A stretch of DNA of 64,000 bases from Terriglobia bacterium (lineage in GTDB: Bacteria; Acidobacteriota; Terriglobia; Terriglobales; Acidobacteriaceae). Both the position numbers and the translations under genes were made by a program. Positions within the stretch are counted from its first letter, which is position 1. Every line of letters starts with the position of its first letter. Positions 34,106 to 43,703 of the stretch are shown piece after piece. The stretch spans positions 286,173 through 350,172 of the forward strand of contig JAIQGF010000011.1 of the NCBI GenBank assembly GCA_020072845.1. The letters run 5' to 3'. The notes under the pieces were generated by a model, which saw nothing but the letters and a program-made list of their open reading frames with translations, was not told the DNA's origin and did no database searches.

Positions 34106-36290
34106 GTGGCACCTTGCAGAATTCCTCAAGCGCTTGTCGGAGACAAGCAAGCTCGCGTTCTACTTCATCGACGGCTTGGCGCATGGGCTCGAAGTCCGGG
34201 TGGGCGACGTGCTCCTCGAGCTTGACCAGCGCGGAAAAGGACTGTCGCGCACCGAAACATCCGACTTCGCCTTTCAGGCGATGTGCGATTCGCCCCAGCA
34301 TGCCGGCATCACGCCCGGCCAAGGCCCGGCGCAATTCCGACACTGCTTGGGGATACTGATTAAGAAACATTTCCGCGATCTCGCGCAGGAGCTGCTCGTC
34401 CCCTCCGGCGCGGGACAACGCCTGACGGTGGTCCCAGACCGGGGTGGGATGGGGCGGCTGTGCGCGCACCCCGTCCAGCACCTGCTGGATTTTGCTGAAT
34501 TCCACCGGTTTGGAAATGTATCCATCCATACCCGAGGCCAGGCACCGCTCCTTATCACCTTTGATGGCGTGGGCCGTCATGGCATAGATGGGCAGATGGG
34601 CGCCATGGACTTTCTCGCGCTCACGGATAGCGGTGGTGGCGGCGAAGCCGTCCATTTCCGGCATTTGGACATCCATTAACGCCAGATCAAAGCGGCCGGT
34701 GGCAGCCAGCGCCACCGCCTCCCGCCCGTTGCGCGCCAGTTCCGGAGCGTGCCCCTGTTTTTGCAGCACGCGGAGGATCAGCGCCTGGTTCACAGGATTG
34801 TCTTCGGCGACGAGAATGCGCAGGCCGCGCTGGTTCTCGCGCAGGGTGTGCCGCGTTACCAGCGGACGAACCGCCTCCGCGTTTTGGCCCAGCGCGGCGC
34901 TTTGGCCCAGCACCGCCAATAAGGCCCGCATCAGCTCGTGGCTGCCGATCGGCTTGACCAGGTAGGCGGCAATGCCGAGCTGGCGGCACCGCGCCGCATC
35001 GCCGCGCTGCCCGGAGGAGGTCAGCATCATGATGACCGCCCCCGCCATGCGCGGATCATGCTGCAGCCGCTCCGCCAGGGCGAAGCCATCCATGCCGGGC
35101 ATGTGCGAGTCAATCAGGGCAACCCGGTAATGCTTTTCCTGTTGCAGAGAGGCTTCCACCTCCCGCAGCGCCGCTTCGCCGTCACCGACCGCACACGGCG
35201 CCATCCCCCAATCGCGGGTCGCGTGCACCAGAATCTCGCGATTGGTAGGGTTATCGTCCACCACCAGCACCGGGACTCCCACCAGGATCTCGGGTCCGGG
35301 AAGCAAAGGTTTTTGCGATGCCTCCTGAGGGACGGACATCGCAATGGTGAATTGAAAGCAGCTTCCTTTTCCCAGCGCGCTTTCCACCGCAACCTGCCCG
35401 CCCATTAATGCAATGAGCTTCGCCGAGATAGCCAGCCCCAACCCGGAGCCGCCGTAGGTGCGGGTGGTACTGGCATCGGCCTGGACGAATGGCTGGAAAA
35501 TGCCTACCTGCTTTTCCGGCGGGATGCCGATACCGGTGTCCCGGATCGTAAAATTCAGAGTGGTCTTGCCCTCGCCGCCTGGCGCCGCGCTCAAGGTCAG
35601 CACCACCTCTCCCTGGACCGTGAACTTGATCGCATTGCCGACGAGGTTGGTCAGAATCTGGCGCAGGCGGACCGGATCGCCGACCACCCGCTGTGGCACT
35701 TCCGATCCGAGCTGGTAAGCCAACTCGAGCCCTTTGTCATGGGCCCGCATCGCCAGGGCTTTGACGGTTTCACCCACACAGTCCTGCAAACTGAACTCGA
35801 TCAACTCCAGGTCGAGTTTGCCGGCTTCCACCTTGGAAAAATCGAGAATGTCATTGAGCACACGCAAGAGCGCATCGCCCGAGGATTTCACGGCCAATAG
35901 ATACTCCCGCTGTTCGCGCGTCAGTCTGGTGTCCAGGGCCAGCTCGGTCATGCCCAGGATGCCGTTCATGGGGGTACGGATTTCATGGCTCATGTTGGCC
36001 AGGAACTCGCTTTTGACGCGGCTGGCAGCTTCGGCAGTTTCCTTGGCCGCCAGCAGATCCTGGTTGAGCTGGCGCAGTTTGCGGGTACGCTCTTCCACGG
36101 CCTCCTCGAGGTGTTCGCGGTGGCGCTGCAGCTCCAGATCGCGCGACTGGATCTCGGTCAGCATCTGGTTGAAGGTGGTGACCAGCAGGCCGAGTTCGTC
36201 GCCCCCAGCGGGCGCCGCCCGCCGGCTGAAATCCTTGTCCTGCGAGACCCGCGCCGCGACTTCCGCCAGGTTAAGAATCGGTCCGGACAC
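34086..36290 (-). CDS. Hybrid histidine kinase, catalytic and phosphorelay part (frameshifted from its sensor)
   Basis: A 734-residue frame comprising, in order: HAMP (about 1-55), HisKA with [15 protein letters not shown] (His near residue 100), HATPase with [21 protein letters not shown] and GSGLGLAIS, receiver 1 (VLVVDDNP ... [10 protein letters not shown] ... VKPIG), receiver 2 (ILVAEDNP ... [10 protein letters not shown] ... SKPV) and a C-terminal Hpt domain ([14 protein letters not shown]). The matching transmembrane sensor is in another frame at 36271-36834. The two join if one base is added at a GGGG run at 36314-36317 (plus strand). The apparent GTG start at 36290 lies inside HAMP, so this is the 3' part of a roughly 915-residue gene rather than a free-standing kinase. 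Confidence 0.85.
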   Translation of the reverse strand: MSGPILNLAEVAARVSQDKDFSRRAAPAGGDELGLLVTTFNQMLTEIQSRDLELQRHREHLEEAVEERTRKLRQLNQDLLAAKETAEAASRVKSEFLANMSHEIRTPMNGILGMTELALDTRLTREQREYLLAVKSSGDALLRVLNDILDFSKVEAGKLDLELIEFSLQDCVGETVKALAMRAHDKGLELAYQLGSEVPQRVVGDPVRLRQILTNLVGNAIKFTVQGEVVLTLSAAPGGEGKTTLNFTIRDTGIGIPPEKQVGIFQPFVQADASTTRTYGGSGLGLAISAKLIALMGGQVAVESALGKGSCFQFTIAMSVPQEASQKPLLPGPEILVGVPVLVVDDNPTNREILVHATRDWGMAPCAVGDGEAALREVEASLQQEKHYRVALIDSHMPGMDGFALAERLQHDPRMAGAVIMMLTSSGQRGDAARCRQLGIAAYLVKPIGSHELMRALLAVLGQSAALGQNAEAVRPLVTRHTLRENQRGLRILVAEDNPVNQALILRVLQKQGHAPELARNGREAVALAATGRFDLALMDVQMPEMDGFAATTAIREREKVHGAHLPIYAMTAHAIKGDKERCLASGMDGYISKPVEFSKIQQVLDGVRAQPPHPTPVWDHRQALSRAGGDEQLLREIAEMFLNQYPQAVSELRRALAGRDAGMLGRIAHRLKGEVGCFGARQSFSALVKLEEHVAHPDFEPMRQAVDEVERELACLRQALEEFCKVPHESLSR

Positions 36291-36834
36291 AAGTTTTTGC
36301 AGCCGGTTGCCGAGGGGCGAAGGCGAGCGCCGAACAGACCAGAATCACGCTCAGCACGATGCCCGCATAGCGCCGGAGCCGGTCTCTCAGTTCGCCGGTA
36401 TCGGAATTGATGTAGACGACGCCGACTTGTTCGCCGGCTAAGCGAATGCGGCAGTACTGCTCAATGGAGTCGCGGGAAAAGTAGGTGCCGTCGGGGCGAA
36501 GGGGCGGCGCGGAGGATGGGTCCAAGCCGGGGTGGTAGCTGGCGAAGGGCGTGTCCGTGTTCTTGTACACCCAGGCCAAGCGGACGTGGGGCGCCGCCTT
36601 CAGGGCAGCCAGCACTTCCTCGGCGCTGCGCGGATCGTTGAAGATCAGCGGCGCCGCGCTGTTGGCGCCGATCACATCCGCCAGAATGGTGAGGTCGCGC
36701 CGGGCGGCGCGCCGGAAGTCAAGCAAGTCATAGGTGGCGACGGCGACGCAGGCCAGCAAAACCACGACGCAACTGGTCGTCAGGATGATAAGGGTGAGTT
36801 TCTGTCCGACCGAGATGTCGCGGAAGCGCCGCAT
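36271..36834 (-). CDS. Hybrid histidine kinase, sensor part (5' fragment, frameshifted)
   Basis: A 187-residue frame with transmembrane helix 1 ([21 protein letters not shown], about 13-33), a periplasmic CHASE8-like sensor ([34 protein letters not shown]), and helix 2 ([17 protein letters not shown]). After ALAFAP the frame is lost and ends 15 codons later, while [17 protein letters not shown] in another frame is the expected HAMP continuation. The ATG at 36834 shares its A with the TAA of the YfiR gene (TAATG), implying coupling. Real mutation, sequencing error in a homopolymer, and programmed frameshift are all possible. Confidence 0.8.
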   Translation of the reverse strand: MRRFRDISVGQKLTLIILTTSCVVVLLACVAVATYDLLDFRRAARRDLTILADVIGANSAAPLIFNDPRSAEEVLAALKAAPHVRLAWVYKNTDTPFASYHPGLDPSSAPPLRPDGTYFSRDSIEQYCRIRLAGEQVGVVYINSDTGELRDRLRRYAGIVLSVILVCSALAFAPRQPAAKTCVRTDS

Positions 36835-37541
36835 TACCCACCTCCGACGCGCACGACACGGGCGAGAGCCAGTAACTTAGAGCTGATCTTCAGCCCGGCT
36901 CTCTCCGCGGCTTGCGCATTGATCTCAAAGCGCACCTGGCCCCGGTCCATAACAAAGTTGATGGCACCACCGAACGACAGGAAATCGCCGGTTTCGCCCA
37001 CCGTGAGGATGTGCAGCCCGGCGATGGCGTGGAGAAACTCCTCGGCGCGGCGCGCCTCCTGCGCCGGGAGAAACACGATGTGACAATTGCGCGCCGCCAG
37101 CGCGCCGGAGACCAGCGTTACCCGGACGCGACGATTCTGGACGGTCTTGCCGGCTGCGATAGCGTCCAGATCCTCGCCGAAGGGATTGCGACCGAACACA
37201 CACACCGACAGCGGAGCATCGGGGCCGCCAAAGGCTTCCGGCGGCCAGTCCACGAATTTGGCAAAGTTCAACAGGAAAGCAGCTTTGACCTGATATTCGG
37301 TCCAAGGCCCTTGAGCAAGGGCCACTCCCAGCAACGCCATCGCGATTACCACGACGATGGCCAGCCGCGGAAACGGCGCCAGCCAACGGCGGGTGCGCGC
37401 CAGTGAGACCGGCCTGGCCGCTTGCGGGAGGGGTTGGCACGCAAAACCGATTCCACTCAAATTCCAGGTTCTGCGGGAAGCAAGAATGCGATCGCACCCG
37501 GGAATCAGGATCGGTTGCGTCGCCCTTGTTTGCCAGGCCAT
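36834..37541 (-). CDS. YfiR family protein (DUF4154)
   Basis: A protein of up to 235 residues. The mature part begins QGPWTEYQVKAAFLLNFAKFVDWPPEAF, the hallmark YfiR opening, and continues with VCVFGRNPFGEDLDAIAAGKTV, RRVRVTLVSG, CHIVFLP and FLSFGGAINFVMDRGQVRFEIN. YfiR proteins are periplasmic regulators that restrain a membrane cyclase or kinase. Here the gene is coupled to the hybrid kinase, its likely target. The signal peptide is RLAIVVVIAMALLGVALAQ; the ATG at 37541 gives an overlong lead, and a TTG nearer the signal peptide may be used. TonB receptors upstream complete a known grouping. Confidence 0.85.
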   Translation of the reverse strand: MAWQTRATQPILIPGCDRILASRRTWNLSGIGFACQPLPQAARPVSLARTRRWLAPFPRLAIVVVIAMALLGVALAQGPWTEYQVKAAFLLNFAKFVDWPPEAFGGPDAPLSVCVFGRNPFGEDLDAIAAGKTVQNRRVRVTLVSGALAARNCHIVFLPAQEARRAEEFLHAIAGLHILTVGETGDFLSFGGAINFVMDRGQVRFEINAQAAERAGLKISSKLLALARVVRVGGG

Positions 37542-37555
37542 ATGGTGGTGCCCAA

Positions 37556-39541
37556 TTAGAATCTCCAGCTAAATCTGGCGAAGACACTGCGGCGCACCTC
37601 GAGGGGCGCGCCCTGGATGCCGGTGAAGAATTCCCGGTGCGCGGAATCCAGCAGGTTCTGACCCGCCAAGCTACACTCCAGGTGCTGGTTAGGACGCCAC
37701 CCGAGGCGCAAGTCCACGCGTGTGTAACGAGGAACGGGCTGCGTCGGAAGTCTGTCCACGAAATACAGGTGGCTGTCGAACTCCACCTTTCCCGGCAGGG
37801 ACAGGTAAGAATGAATCTGGAACTGGTGGGCAGGATTATCGCCGGAACCGGAGAACTCAGGGAACTCTCCTGCCCGTTCGCGAGAAAAATGCAGCCAACT
37901 GTAACTGCCCGTGATTTTCCACCGACTCCAAGGCGTGTACGTCGCCGATAGTTCGGCGCCGTGGGAGTTGGCAGATACGGTGTTGGTTGTCACCAGGGGT
38001 ATCAGGTCCGGCGTCACCGGCATGTGTTGCGCCAGCCCAAAGTTGGCCAGATGGTGATACCGGTTGAAGAACAAGGCCGCATCTATGAGCCAATGGCGCG
38101 CAGGCCGGGTGCGATACCCGACCTCGTAAGCCACCAGTTCCTCGGAAACCGGATCCGGGTTGCCGAGCAGTTGCACGTATTTCGGCCAACCCCAAGGCGT
38201 GGGGAATCCCGGCAGCGTGAAGTGCGCCTCCGCTTCCAATTCGCTGGGACTCCGCATGGCGCGTGAAATGGCCGCCCAGAAGCTGTGACGAGTGGAGGGT
38301 GCAAAGAGAATACGGGCGGTGGGTTGCGCGCTAACACCGGCCAACGTATCGGATTCGAACTTCGTTCCCAGGGTGAGCACAAGCGCGGGGCTCAAGGTAA
38401 TTTCGTCCTGTACGAAGCCGCTGAAGATGTGAAACGTGCGGGCGGGCGGATCGAAGTGAATGGCCGGTGTTCCCCAGGTCCGCTGCCGGATGTTGCGGAA
38501 GTTTCCTCCCCATACCAGGTCATGCTTCTTCCCCACACGGGCGTTGTATTGAAAATCCAGGTCGAGGGTGTCGTGCCGCAAGTCCATCACTTCGGGAAAT
38601 GACTGGCGGGTTTCATCGAAGTAAACCCGCGCGCTGAATTCCGATCCGTTGGACAAACGGTGTTGCCATCGCGCCAGCAGATTGCCACCCTGAGAGGAGG
38701 CCAATCCGGGAAAGGGCAGGGATGGCCCCGGCGCAAATACGTCGGGAGCCGATTGATAACCTTCACCCTCGAAGGTGATCGCGTCCGCTTGGCGGTTGAG
38801 CTTCCAATCAGCGCGAAATCCTCCGCGGGTGGAGTTCCAGGAGTCATCGACGCCCAGGGCGCCCGTGTCGGCCAAGTCTGCCCGCCGCGCGTGTTTGATG
38901 AACACGCGGTAATTGCCATGATCGCCAGCGCGACCGCCGTAGCGCGCGAAAAGAGTCGCGCGCTCCCAGGAGCCCACGCCGCCGCCGACGAACCCGCCGT
39001 TCGTCTCGTCTGCCGGGCGGGTGATAATGTTGATGACGCCGTTGACCGCGTTGGTGCCCCAGAGCGACGCCCCCGGACCGCGGATGACCTCGATGCGGTC
39101 GATGTCCTCCAGCAGAAGATCCTGTTCGGCCCAGAACACACCCGAAAAGCTCGGCGTGTACACGGTGCGTCCGTCCACGAGAACCAACAGCTTGTTGGCG
39201 AAGCGTGAGTTTGCTCCGCGGATGCTGACGGCCCAGTCCGAGGACGTGAGCTGGGCCACCTGCACCCCGGGGGCAAGGCGCAACGCCTCCGGTAAACTTG
39301 TCACTCCCGAGCGGCGGATGTCTTCCTGCGTGATCACGTACACCGCCGCGGGAGCGGAGGTGAGCGTCTGCTCTTTCTTGCTCACGGTGGTGACCGTGAT
39401 GTTCATCAATTCTTCAATCGTGGCTTCGGTCAGATCGCGAGCCGGCCGTTGCGGAAAGGAAGGAAGTGCCAAGGCTAAGACGGCCGCCAGGACGGAAAGA
39501 CGCCACGCGAGATGTCGTGTTGTGTATCCGGAGGACGCCAT
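37556..39541 (-). CDS. TonB-dependent receptor (first of two paralogues)
   Basis: A 661-residue outer-membrane receptor with signal peptide LSVLAAVLALALPSFPQ, a TonB-box-like segment followed by LTEATIEELMNITVTTVSKKEQ, a plug domain (AAVYVITQEDIRRSGVTSLPEALRLAPGVQVAQ... IEVIRGPGASLWGTNAVNGVINIITR) and a barrel ending in SVFARFSWRF. The ATG at 39541 has a correctly placed GGAGG and is chosen over the GTG at 39553. It closely resembles the receptor at 39871-41946, and the two share a nearly identical DNA block in the plug. It is encoded with Hpt, YfiR and kinase genes, so it may pass information as well as ligand. Confidence 0.9.
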   Translation of the reverse strand: MASSGYTTRHLAWRLSVLAAVLALALPSFPQRPARDLTEATIEELMNITVTTVSKKEQTLTSAPAAVYVITQEDIRRSGVTSLPEALRLAPGVQVAQLTSSDWAVSIRGANSRFANKLLVLVDGRTVYTPSFSGVFWAEQDLLLEDIDRIEVIRGPGASLWGTNAVNGVINIITRPADETNGGFVGGGVGSWERATLFARYGGRAGDHGNYRVFIKHARRADLADTGALGVDDSWNSTRGGFRADWKLNRQADAITFEGEGYQSAPDVFAPGPSLPFPGLASSQGGNLLARWQHRLSNGSEFSARVYFDETRQSFPEVMDLRHDTLDLDFQYNARVGKKHDLVWGGNFRNIRQRTWGTPAIHFDPPARTFHIFSGFVQDEITLSPALVLTLGTKFESDTLAGVSAQPTARILFAPSTRHSFWAAISRAMRSPSELEAEAHFTLPGFPTPWGWPKYVQLLGNPDPVSEELVAYEVGYRTRPARHWLIDAALFFNRYHHLANFGLAQHMPVTPDLIPLVTTNTVSANSHGAELSATYTPWSRWKITGSYSWLHFSRERAGEFPEFSGSGDNPAHQFQIHSYLSLPGKVEFDSHLYFVDRLPTQPVPRYTRVDLRLGWRPNQHLECSLAGQNLLDSAHREFFTGIQGAPLEVRRSVFARFSWRF

Positions 39542-39870
39542 CAAAGCCTCCACAAATGCACGGGTGGAGCTTCATTCCGGAGGCTAGCACGGCGGAATAC
39601 CGGAGTAGCGATGAGGAGCGAGAAACGGATGGGACTGGTTCCACTTGCGAACCGCGGCCCATAACGGTTCACCGAAGGAGCGGCAGTTTTCTGCGGCGCC
39701 AGCGAACGGCGGGTCCAGGTCTGTGACACCGGCTTCTGCGCCCTCCGGAGGGCTTCGGTCGGGCTGCTCAGCCAAGCGCTGCGGTACATCGTTTGAGCCA
39801 GTCTCCAGGGTGATGTGCCTGCGGGCGGCCGATCACCGCTGATCCCAGAAATCAGGTCTCCGGCGTTTCC
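39542..39870. other. 329-base gap between the two TonB receptor genes
   Basis: No credible gene. It contains GC-rich short inverted segments (CCGGAGG/CCTCCGGAGGG) but no clear terminator or promoter. Because the neighbouring operon genes nearly abut, this gap suggests the receptor pair arose by duplication, and a separate promoter could sit here. Confidence 0.45.
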
Positions 39871-41946
39871 TCAAAAGCGCCAGGTGAATTTCACATACGC
39901 ATTGCGTCCCACTTGCGCCGGCTGCGTCCACAGTTCCGGAGCAGTGAATTCCGGGTGATGCGGATCGAGCAAGTTCTGGCCGACAACACTGATCTCCACG
40001 TGTTCGCCTGCCCGCCACCCCAACCGGGTATCGAAACGGACATAGCTGGGCAGAGATTGAGGGGGCAGGCGGCTGACGTAAAACAGGCTCGAGTCCCACT
40101 CCAGGTGGTGGGCGAGGGAGAAAAACGACCGCACCTGGAATTGATGCCTGGGGTCGTCCCCGGAGCGAAACGGAGAGCTTGCCGGATCCGAAATTATGAA
40201 GGCACCATTTACCAGCCAGGAGTAGCCCCACATCAGCTTCCAGAAACTGTTGGGCGCGTAGGTGCCGGTGAATTCGAGGCCGTAGTTATGCCGGATTATG
40301 TTGTTCACGAACTGGAGCGGCACGACCAGGTGCGCCGGTGCGGGAGTCGTTTCCGGGTAAGGCATCCCCGGGGCAACGTCGACATATTGGTGATAACTGT
40401 TGAAAAAGGCGCTGATGTCGAGTGCCAGGCGCTTGTTCGGCTGGGTGCGATATCCGGCTTCATAGGCAATGAGGTTCTGCGCCTTCAGCCGCCGGTTTCC
40501 CCGGGAGAGCGCGACGACGGCCAGGCCACCCGGTCCGGGCGAGATGGTGGACACGCGCTGCCCGACTTCCTGAAAATCGTTGGGCGTCGTCAAGGCTCGC
40601 GAGACCGCTGCCCAAAACATATGCTTGCTGCGCGGCTGCCAATGGAGACGCAGATTCGGCTGCGCCTCGAACCCGGTGTATTGGTTGTGCTCGAACTTGG
40701 ATCCCAGCACCAGCCAGAGCCGATCCTTGGCCAGCATGATCTCGTCTTGCAGGAAGCCATTGGCGGTGTTGAGCCTCTGGTCGCTGGGATCGAGTCTCAC
40801 AACAAAAGTGTCGTGAGAGTGATACTGGCCGCTGCGGAATCCACCGCCGAAGACCAGTTCGTGGCGTTTTCCCAGCGACAGGCGGTGCTGCAGGTCAACA
40901 TCGAGCACTTCGTACAAGGGGGAGAAGCCCGGCACGATCGTGCGCTGCGCGCGGTCGTAGAAGATCCGCAGGTTCAGGCTGGACCTTGGCGAAAAATCGC
41001 GGCTCCATTTCGCGAGCAGGTTGCCGCCGCGGGCGATCGAGTCGTATTTTGCATTGACCAGATAGGGCGGAACCAAGGTGGGGAAGGGATAGGCGTTCTC
41101 CTCGTTGCCGCGGAAAAGGTCCCCGGAAAAGGTAAGCTTGTCGCGCGGCGACGGTGACCAATCGAGACGGAATCCGCCGCGCACCATGTCCCAGCCGTCG
41201 TAGGCATCGGCGCCGGAAGTCTGGAGATCAGGACCGCGGCCCCAGTGCAGGTACTTGCCATAAACGCGGTAGGCGAGGTCGTCTCCGTGGGCGCCGCCGA
41301 AGCGCACCTCGCCGCCGTCCTGATGCTGCGACCCGACGGAGCCAGCGATCAGCAGGCCCTGGGTGTCCTGGGCGCGCTTGGTAATGATGTTGATCACGCC
41401 ATTCATGGCGTTGGCGCCCCACAGCGTGCCCCCCGGCCCGCGCACCACCTCGATGCGCTCGATATCCTCCAGCGGAATGTCGTGCAGCTCCCAGAAAACG
41501 CCGGAAAAGATCGGGGAGTAGATGGTGCGGCCGTCAATCATGACCAGCAGCTTGTCGGCAAAGCGGTAATTGAAGCCGCGGATGCTGATCGCCCAACTGT
41601 TGGTGTTGATCTGGGCCACGTGCACGCCGGGGGCAAGGCGCAACGCCTCGGGTAAACTCGTCACCCCCGAGCGGCGGATATCCTCCTGCGTGATCACGTA
41701 CACCGCCGCCGGGATTTGGAGCAGCGTCTGTTCCTTTTTCGCCGCCGAGGTGACCTCAATCTTCATCAGGTCTTCGATCGTCATCTGAAAGAGGTCGGGT
41801 TTTTGTTGCGCGCCGACCGACGGCGCCACCGCCCAAACCAGCAAGATGAAAGCGAGGTACCGAGACGAGCGGAGGCAGCGGACGAAAGGGCCGCATCCGG
41901 CCGCATGCGGACTGCCGCTGGGAATCCGGTTCGTCTTGGTTGTCAT
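39871..41946 (-). CDS. TonB-dependent receptor (second paralogue)
   Basis: A 691-residue outer-membrane receptor with the same layout as its neighbour: signal segment YLAFILLVWAVAPSVGAQ, FQMTIEDLMKIEVTSAAKKEQ, plug (AAVYVITQEDIRRSGVTSLPEALRLAPGVHVAQ ... IEVVRGPGGTLWGANAMNGVINIITKR), and a barrel ending in NAYVKFTWRF. The start ATG at 41946 follows GAGGTAGCG. It is 9 bases from the Hpt gene. The DNA at 41631-41712 is almost the same as 39273-39354, showing either recent duplication or gene conversion in the plug. Substrate unknown. Confidence 0.9.
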   Translation of the reverse strand: MTTKTNRIPSGSPHAAGCGPFVRCLRSSRYLAFILLVWAVAPSVGAQQKPDLFQMTIEDLMKIEVTSAAKKEQTLLQIPAAVYVITQEDIRRSGVTSLPEALRLAPGVHVAQINTNSWAISIRGFNYRFADKLLVMIDGRTIYSPIFSGVFWELHDIPLEDIERIEVVRGPGGTLWGANAMNGVINIITKRAQDTQGLLIAGSVGSQHQDGGEVRFGGAHGDDLAYRVYGKYLHWGRGPDLQTSGADAYDGWDMVRGGFRLDWSPSPRDKLTFSGDLFRGNEENAYPFPTLVPPYLVNAKYDSIARGGNLLAKWSRDFSPRSSLNLRIFYDRAQRTIVPGFSPLYEVLDVDLQHRLSLGKRHELVFGGGFRSGQYHSHDTFVVRLDPSDQRLNTANGFLQDEIMLAKDRLWLVLGSKFEHNQYTGFEAQPNLRLHWQPRSKHMFWAAVSRALTTPNDFQEVGQRVSTISPGPGGLAVVALSRGNRRLKAQNLIAYEAGYRTQPNKRLALDISAFFNSYHQYVDVAPGMPYPETTPAPAHLVVPLQFVNNIIRHNYGLEFTGTYAPNSFWKLMWGYSWLVNGAFIISDPASSPFRSGDDPRHQFQVRSFFSLAHHLEWDSSLFYVSRLPPQSLPSYVRFDTRLGWRAGEHVEISVVGQNLLDPHHPEFTAPELWTQPAQVGRNAYVKFTWRF

Positions 41947-41955
41947 GACGCTACC

Positions 41956-42339
41956 TCAGGCTGGTTCGCCGCGAAGCATCCGCTCCAGCCAGGAGCGCAA
42001 TTGGTCGAACTCCGCTGCCAGGACTCCGAATGCGCTCTTCGCATCGGCCAAATCGCGGCTTCGGCCCATGGTTTCAAGCGCCAGAGCAGCCTGGTCGACG
42101 CGGGCAGAAAAAAAGTTACTGGCCGCGCCTCGTAGCGCATGTGCCGCTCGTTCTACTTTCTGGCAGTCACCGCTCATGACCGCGTCTCTTGCGTCGGTCA
42201 GCATCTGCGGGGCCGTAGCCAGGAAGATTTCGATGATTTCCCGCAATAACTTCCGGTCGCCGCCTACGTGACGCATCAGCGCGGCGGCGTCGAAACAAGG
42301 GGTTTCCTGCGATGGTGGAGATTTCGTTTGTGGCGGCAA
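41956..42339 (-). CDS. Stand-alone Hpt (histidine phosphotransfer) protein
   Basis: A 127-residue four-helix phosphotransfer domain. The phospho-accepting His is in AAHALRGAASNF (about residue 67), preceded by LRHVGGDRKLLREIIEIFLATAPQML, a standard Hpt pattern. The start is a TTG at 42339 with a strong AAAGGAGC seven bases upstream; no ATG is available. It is the first gene of the signalling operon. The hybrid kinase has its own Hpt domain, so this one may link a different receiver, for example that of the response regulator at 33500. Confidence 0.88.
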   Translation of the reverse strand: MPPQTKSPPSQETPCFDAAALMRHVGGDRKLLREIIEIFLATAPQMLTDARDAVMSGDCQKVERAAHALRGAASNFFSARVDQAALALETMGRSRDLADAKSAFGVLAAEFDQLRSWLERMLRGEPA

Positions 42340-42727
42340 CTGGATGCTCCTTTCAGCGATGCGCTCCCATCGCCCCTTTCATCCTTGATGGCGAGGCTCG
42401 ATGCGGCATGCAGCGCACCGCCGCAATCTTGATCGCCGGCTTCGCGCCGGCAGCCATGCGTCGCGCCGTGTTCTCTGATTACTACAACTGATTTCGCACC
42501 GGCGCGGAAATGCGCCCCCGGCGGCGAATGGTCGTTTCGTATTGGACCGAGGCCCGTTTTGACAAGCGCGCCTGCCCTGGCAGTGCGGCGTTTTCGCTTC
42601 GGGAGCTGCGGATTGATTCGATGTGTCCTTGCGGAATGGCGAAATTCTGCTTGTTGTCGACCCGGCCAGCGCAGCAGGTTTTGATTTCTCGCGCCGCGCC
42701 GGCATCCGCAACCGGCCGGCAGATTCC
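42340..42727. other. 388-base gap between the signalling and gas-vesicle loci
   Basis: No credible gene. Contains a short palindrome CCGGCTTCGCGCCGG (42440-42454). It should hold the promoter for the minus-strand signalling operon, and the end of the gas-vesicle transcript. Confidence 0.5.
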
Positions 42728-42937
42728 CTACCTTGCCTTGAGCTTTGCCCAACGCGCGCGCCGAGCCGCAGCTATCTTCTTTCGGGTGGCAGCAGAAAGT
42801 ATTCGCGTGGCCCTGGCGGTCCGCCGTCCGACGAGTTTGCCGAACGCTGCAACCGCATTCTCCAGCCGTTGCAGTTCCTTTTGAGCCCGCCTCCGCTCTT
42901 GCTTCAACTGCTTGAATACGCGCTGTAAGTCAACCAT
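42728..42937 (-). CDS. Small basic helical protein at the end of the gas-vesicle cluster
   Basis: A 69-residue protein of which almost a third is Arg or Lys, starting with a coiled-coil segment (VFKQLKQERRRAQKELQRLENAV) and ending in SAATRKKIAAARRARWAKLKAR. The C-terminal pattern (R-K-I-A-A-A-x-R-A-R-W-A-K) recurs in many small acidobacterial proteins, from general recollection, and looks nucleic-acid-binding. A GAGAGGATG precedes the ATG. It is 55 bases beyond gvpJ and may be the last gene of that transcript. Function unknown. Confidence 0.68.
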   Translation of the reverse strand: MVDLQRVFKQLKQERRRAQKELQRLENAVAAFGKLVGRRTARATRILSAATRKKIAAARRARWAKLKAR

Positions 42938-42992
42938 TACATCCTCTCTCTAAATACTGGAAGCCGCTCCGGCCCCTGACCACTCGGTGTGC

Positions 42993-43316
42993 TCAGCTTG
43001 CCGGCACAGCCACTTTGCTCAGGGAAGCTTCCAGCCGGGACATTCTTTCCTCGATGCCGGCCAGAGAGCCGGGTGCGATTTCCGCCTGCTTGTCGGGACG
43101 AAAGATGGGATTGTTCACCCACCAGTCCATGCCCATTTCCTTGGCTTTATCCACCGAGCAGATGACCAGGCGAATCTGGATGGAGAGCAGCTCGATGTCG
43201 ACGAGCTTGACGCGGATGTCGCCGGCAATGACGATCCCTTTGTCCAGAACGCGCTCCAGCACGTCCGCCAGGGTGGAACTTTCCACCGAGTGCGACAGGC
43301 CGTGTTTTTGAATCAT
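42993..43316 (-). CDS. gvpJ: Gas vesicle protein GvpJ
   Basis: A 107-residue GvpA-family minor vesicle protein. The GvpA core is [38 protein letters not shown], and the extension [18 protein letters not shown] with Trp-Trp is typical of GvpJ rather than GvpA. GvpJ is needed in small amounts for initiating or capping the vesicle. A hydrophilic tail ends in [17 protein letters not shown]. It is 9 bases downstream of gvpK on the same transcript. Confidence 0.9.
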   Translation of the reverse strand: MIQKHGLSHSVESSTLADVLERVLDKGIVIAGDIRVKLVDIELLSIQIRLVICSVDKAKEMGMDWWVNNPIFRPDKQAEIAPGSLAGIEERMSRLEASLSKVAVPAS

Positions 43317-43325
43317 GACGTCTCC

Positions 43326-43703
43326 TTACAGAAGCTTCCCCAACGGGCCCAGGTCGAGGTTGAGATCTTCTTCTTCCAGGCCGAATTCTTTGCGCAGCCG
43401 TTCAATTTCCTGGCTTTGCTGCATCAGGGCCAGGCCCAGCCTTTCCACCTGCTCGGCGCTCAGGGACCCGGCCTCCACCCGCCGGATGGCTTGCCGCTCC
43501 AGCAATTCGTGCAGTACCTTGACGAGAGTCAGCACCAGTTGTCCCAGCCCGTTCTTGGTCTGGTTGCCCTCGAGGTTCAGGCGCGGGGTCCGGCAGCGCC
43601 GCATCTGGCGCGACTCGGGCGCGAGCAGCCGGTCGGCCTGCATCACCTGGGCAAAATCGCTCAGGTTGTCGGACTCCACCCGCGCCAGGTCACAAGGTCG
43701 CAT
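43326..43703 (-). CDS. gvpK: Gas vesicle protein GvpK
   Basis: A 125-residue GvpK. The conserved core NGLGQLVLTLVKVLHELLERQAIRRVEAGSLSAEQVERLGLALM and the C-terminal EEDLNLDLGPLGKLL are diagnostic. The ATG at 43703 overlaps the end of the preceding GvpA-family gene by 14 bases. GvpK is a cytosolic assembly factor required for vesicle formation in several bacteria. The N-terminal 40 residues (CDLARVESDNLSDFAQVMQADRLL) are a less conserved extension. Confidence 0.93.
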   Translation of the reverse strand: MRPCDLARVESDNLSDFAQVMQADRLLAPESRQMRRCRTPRLNLEGNQTKNGLGQLVLTLVKVLHELLERQAIRRVEAGSLSAEQVERLGLALMQQSQEIERLRKEFGLEEEDLNLDLGPLGKLL

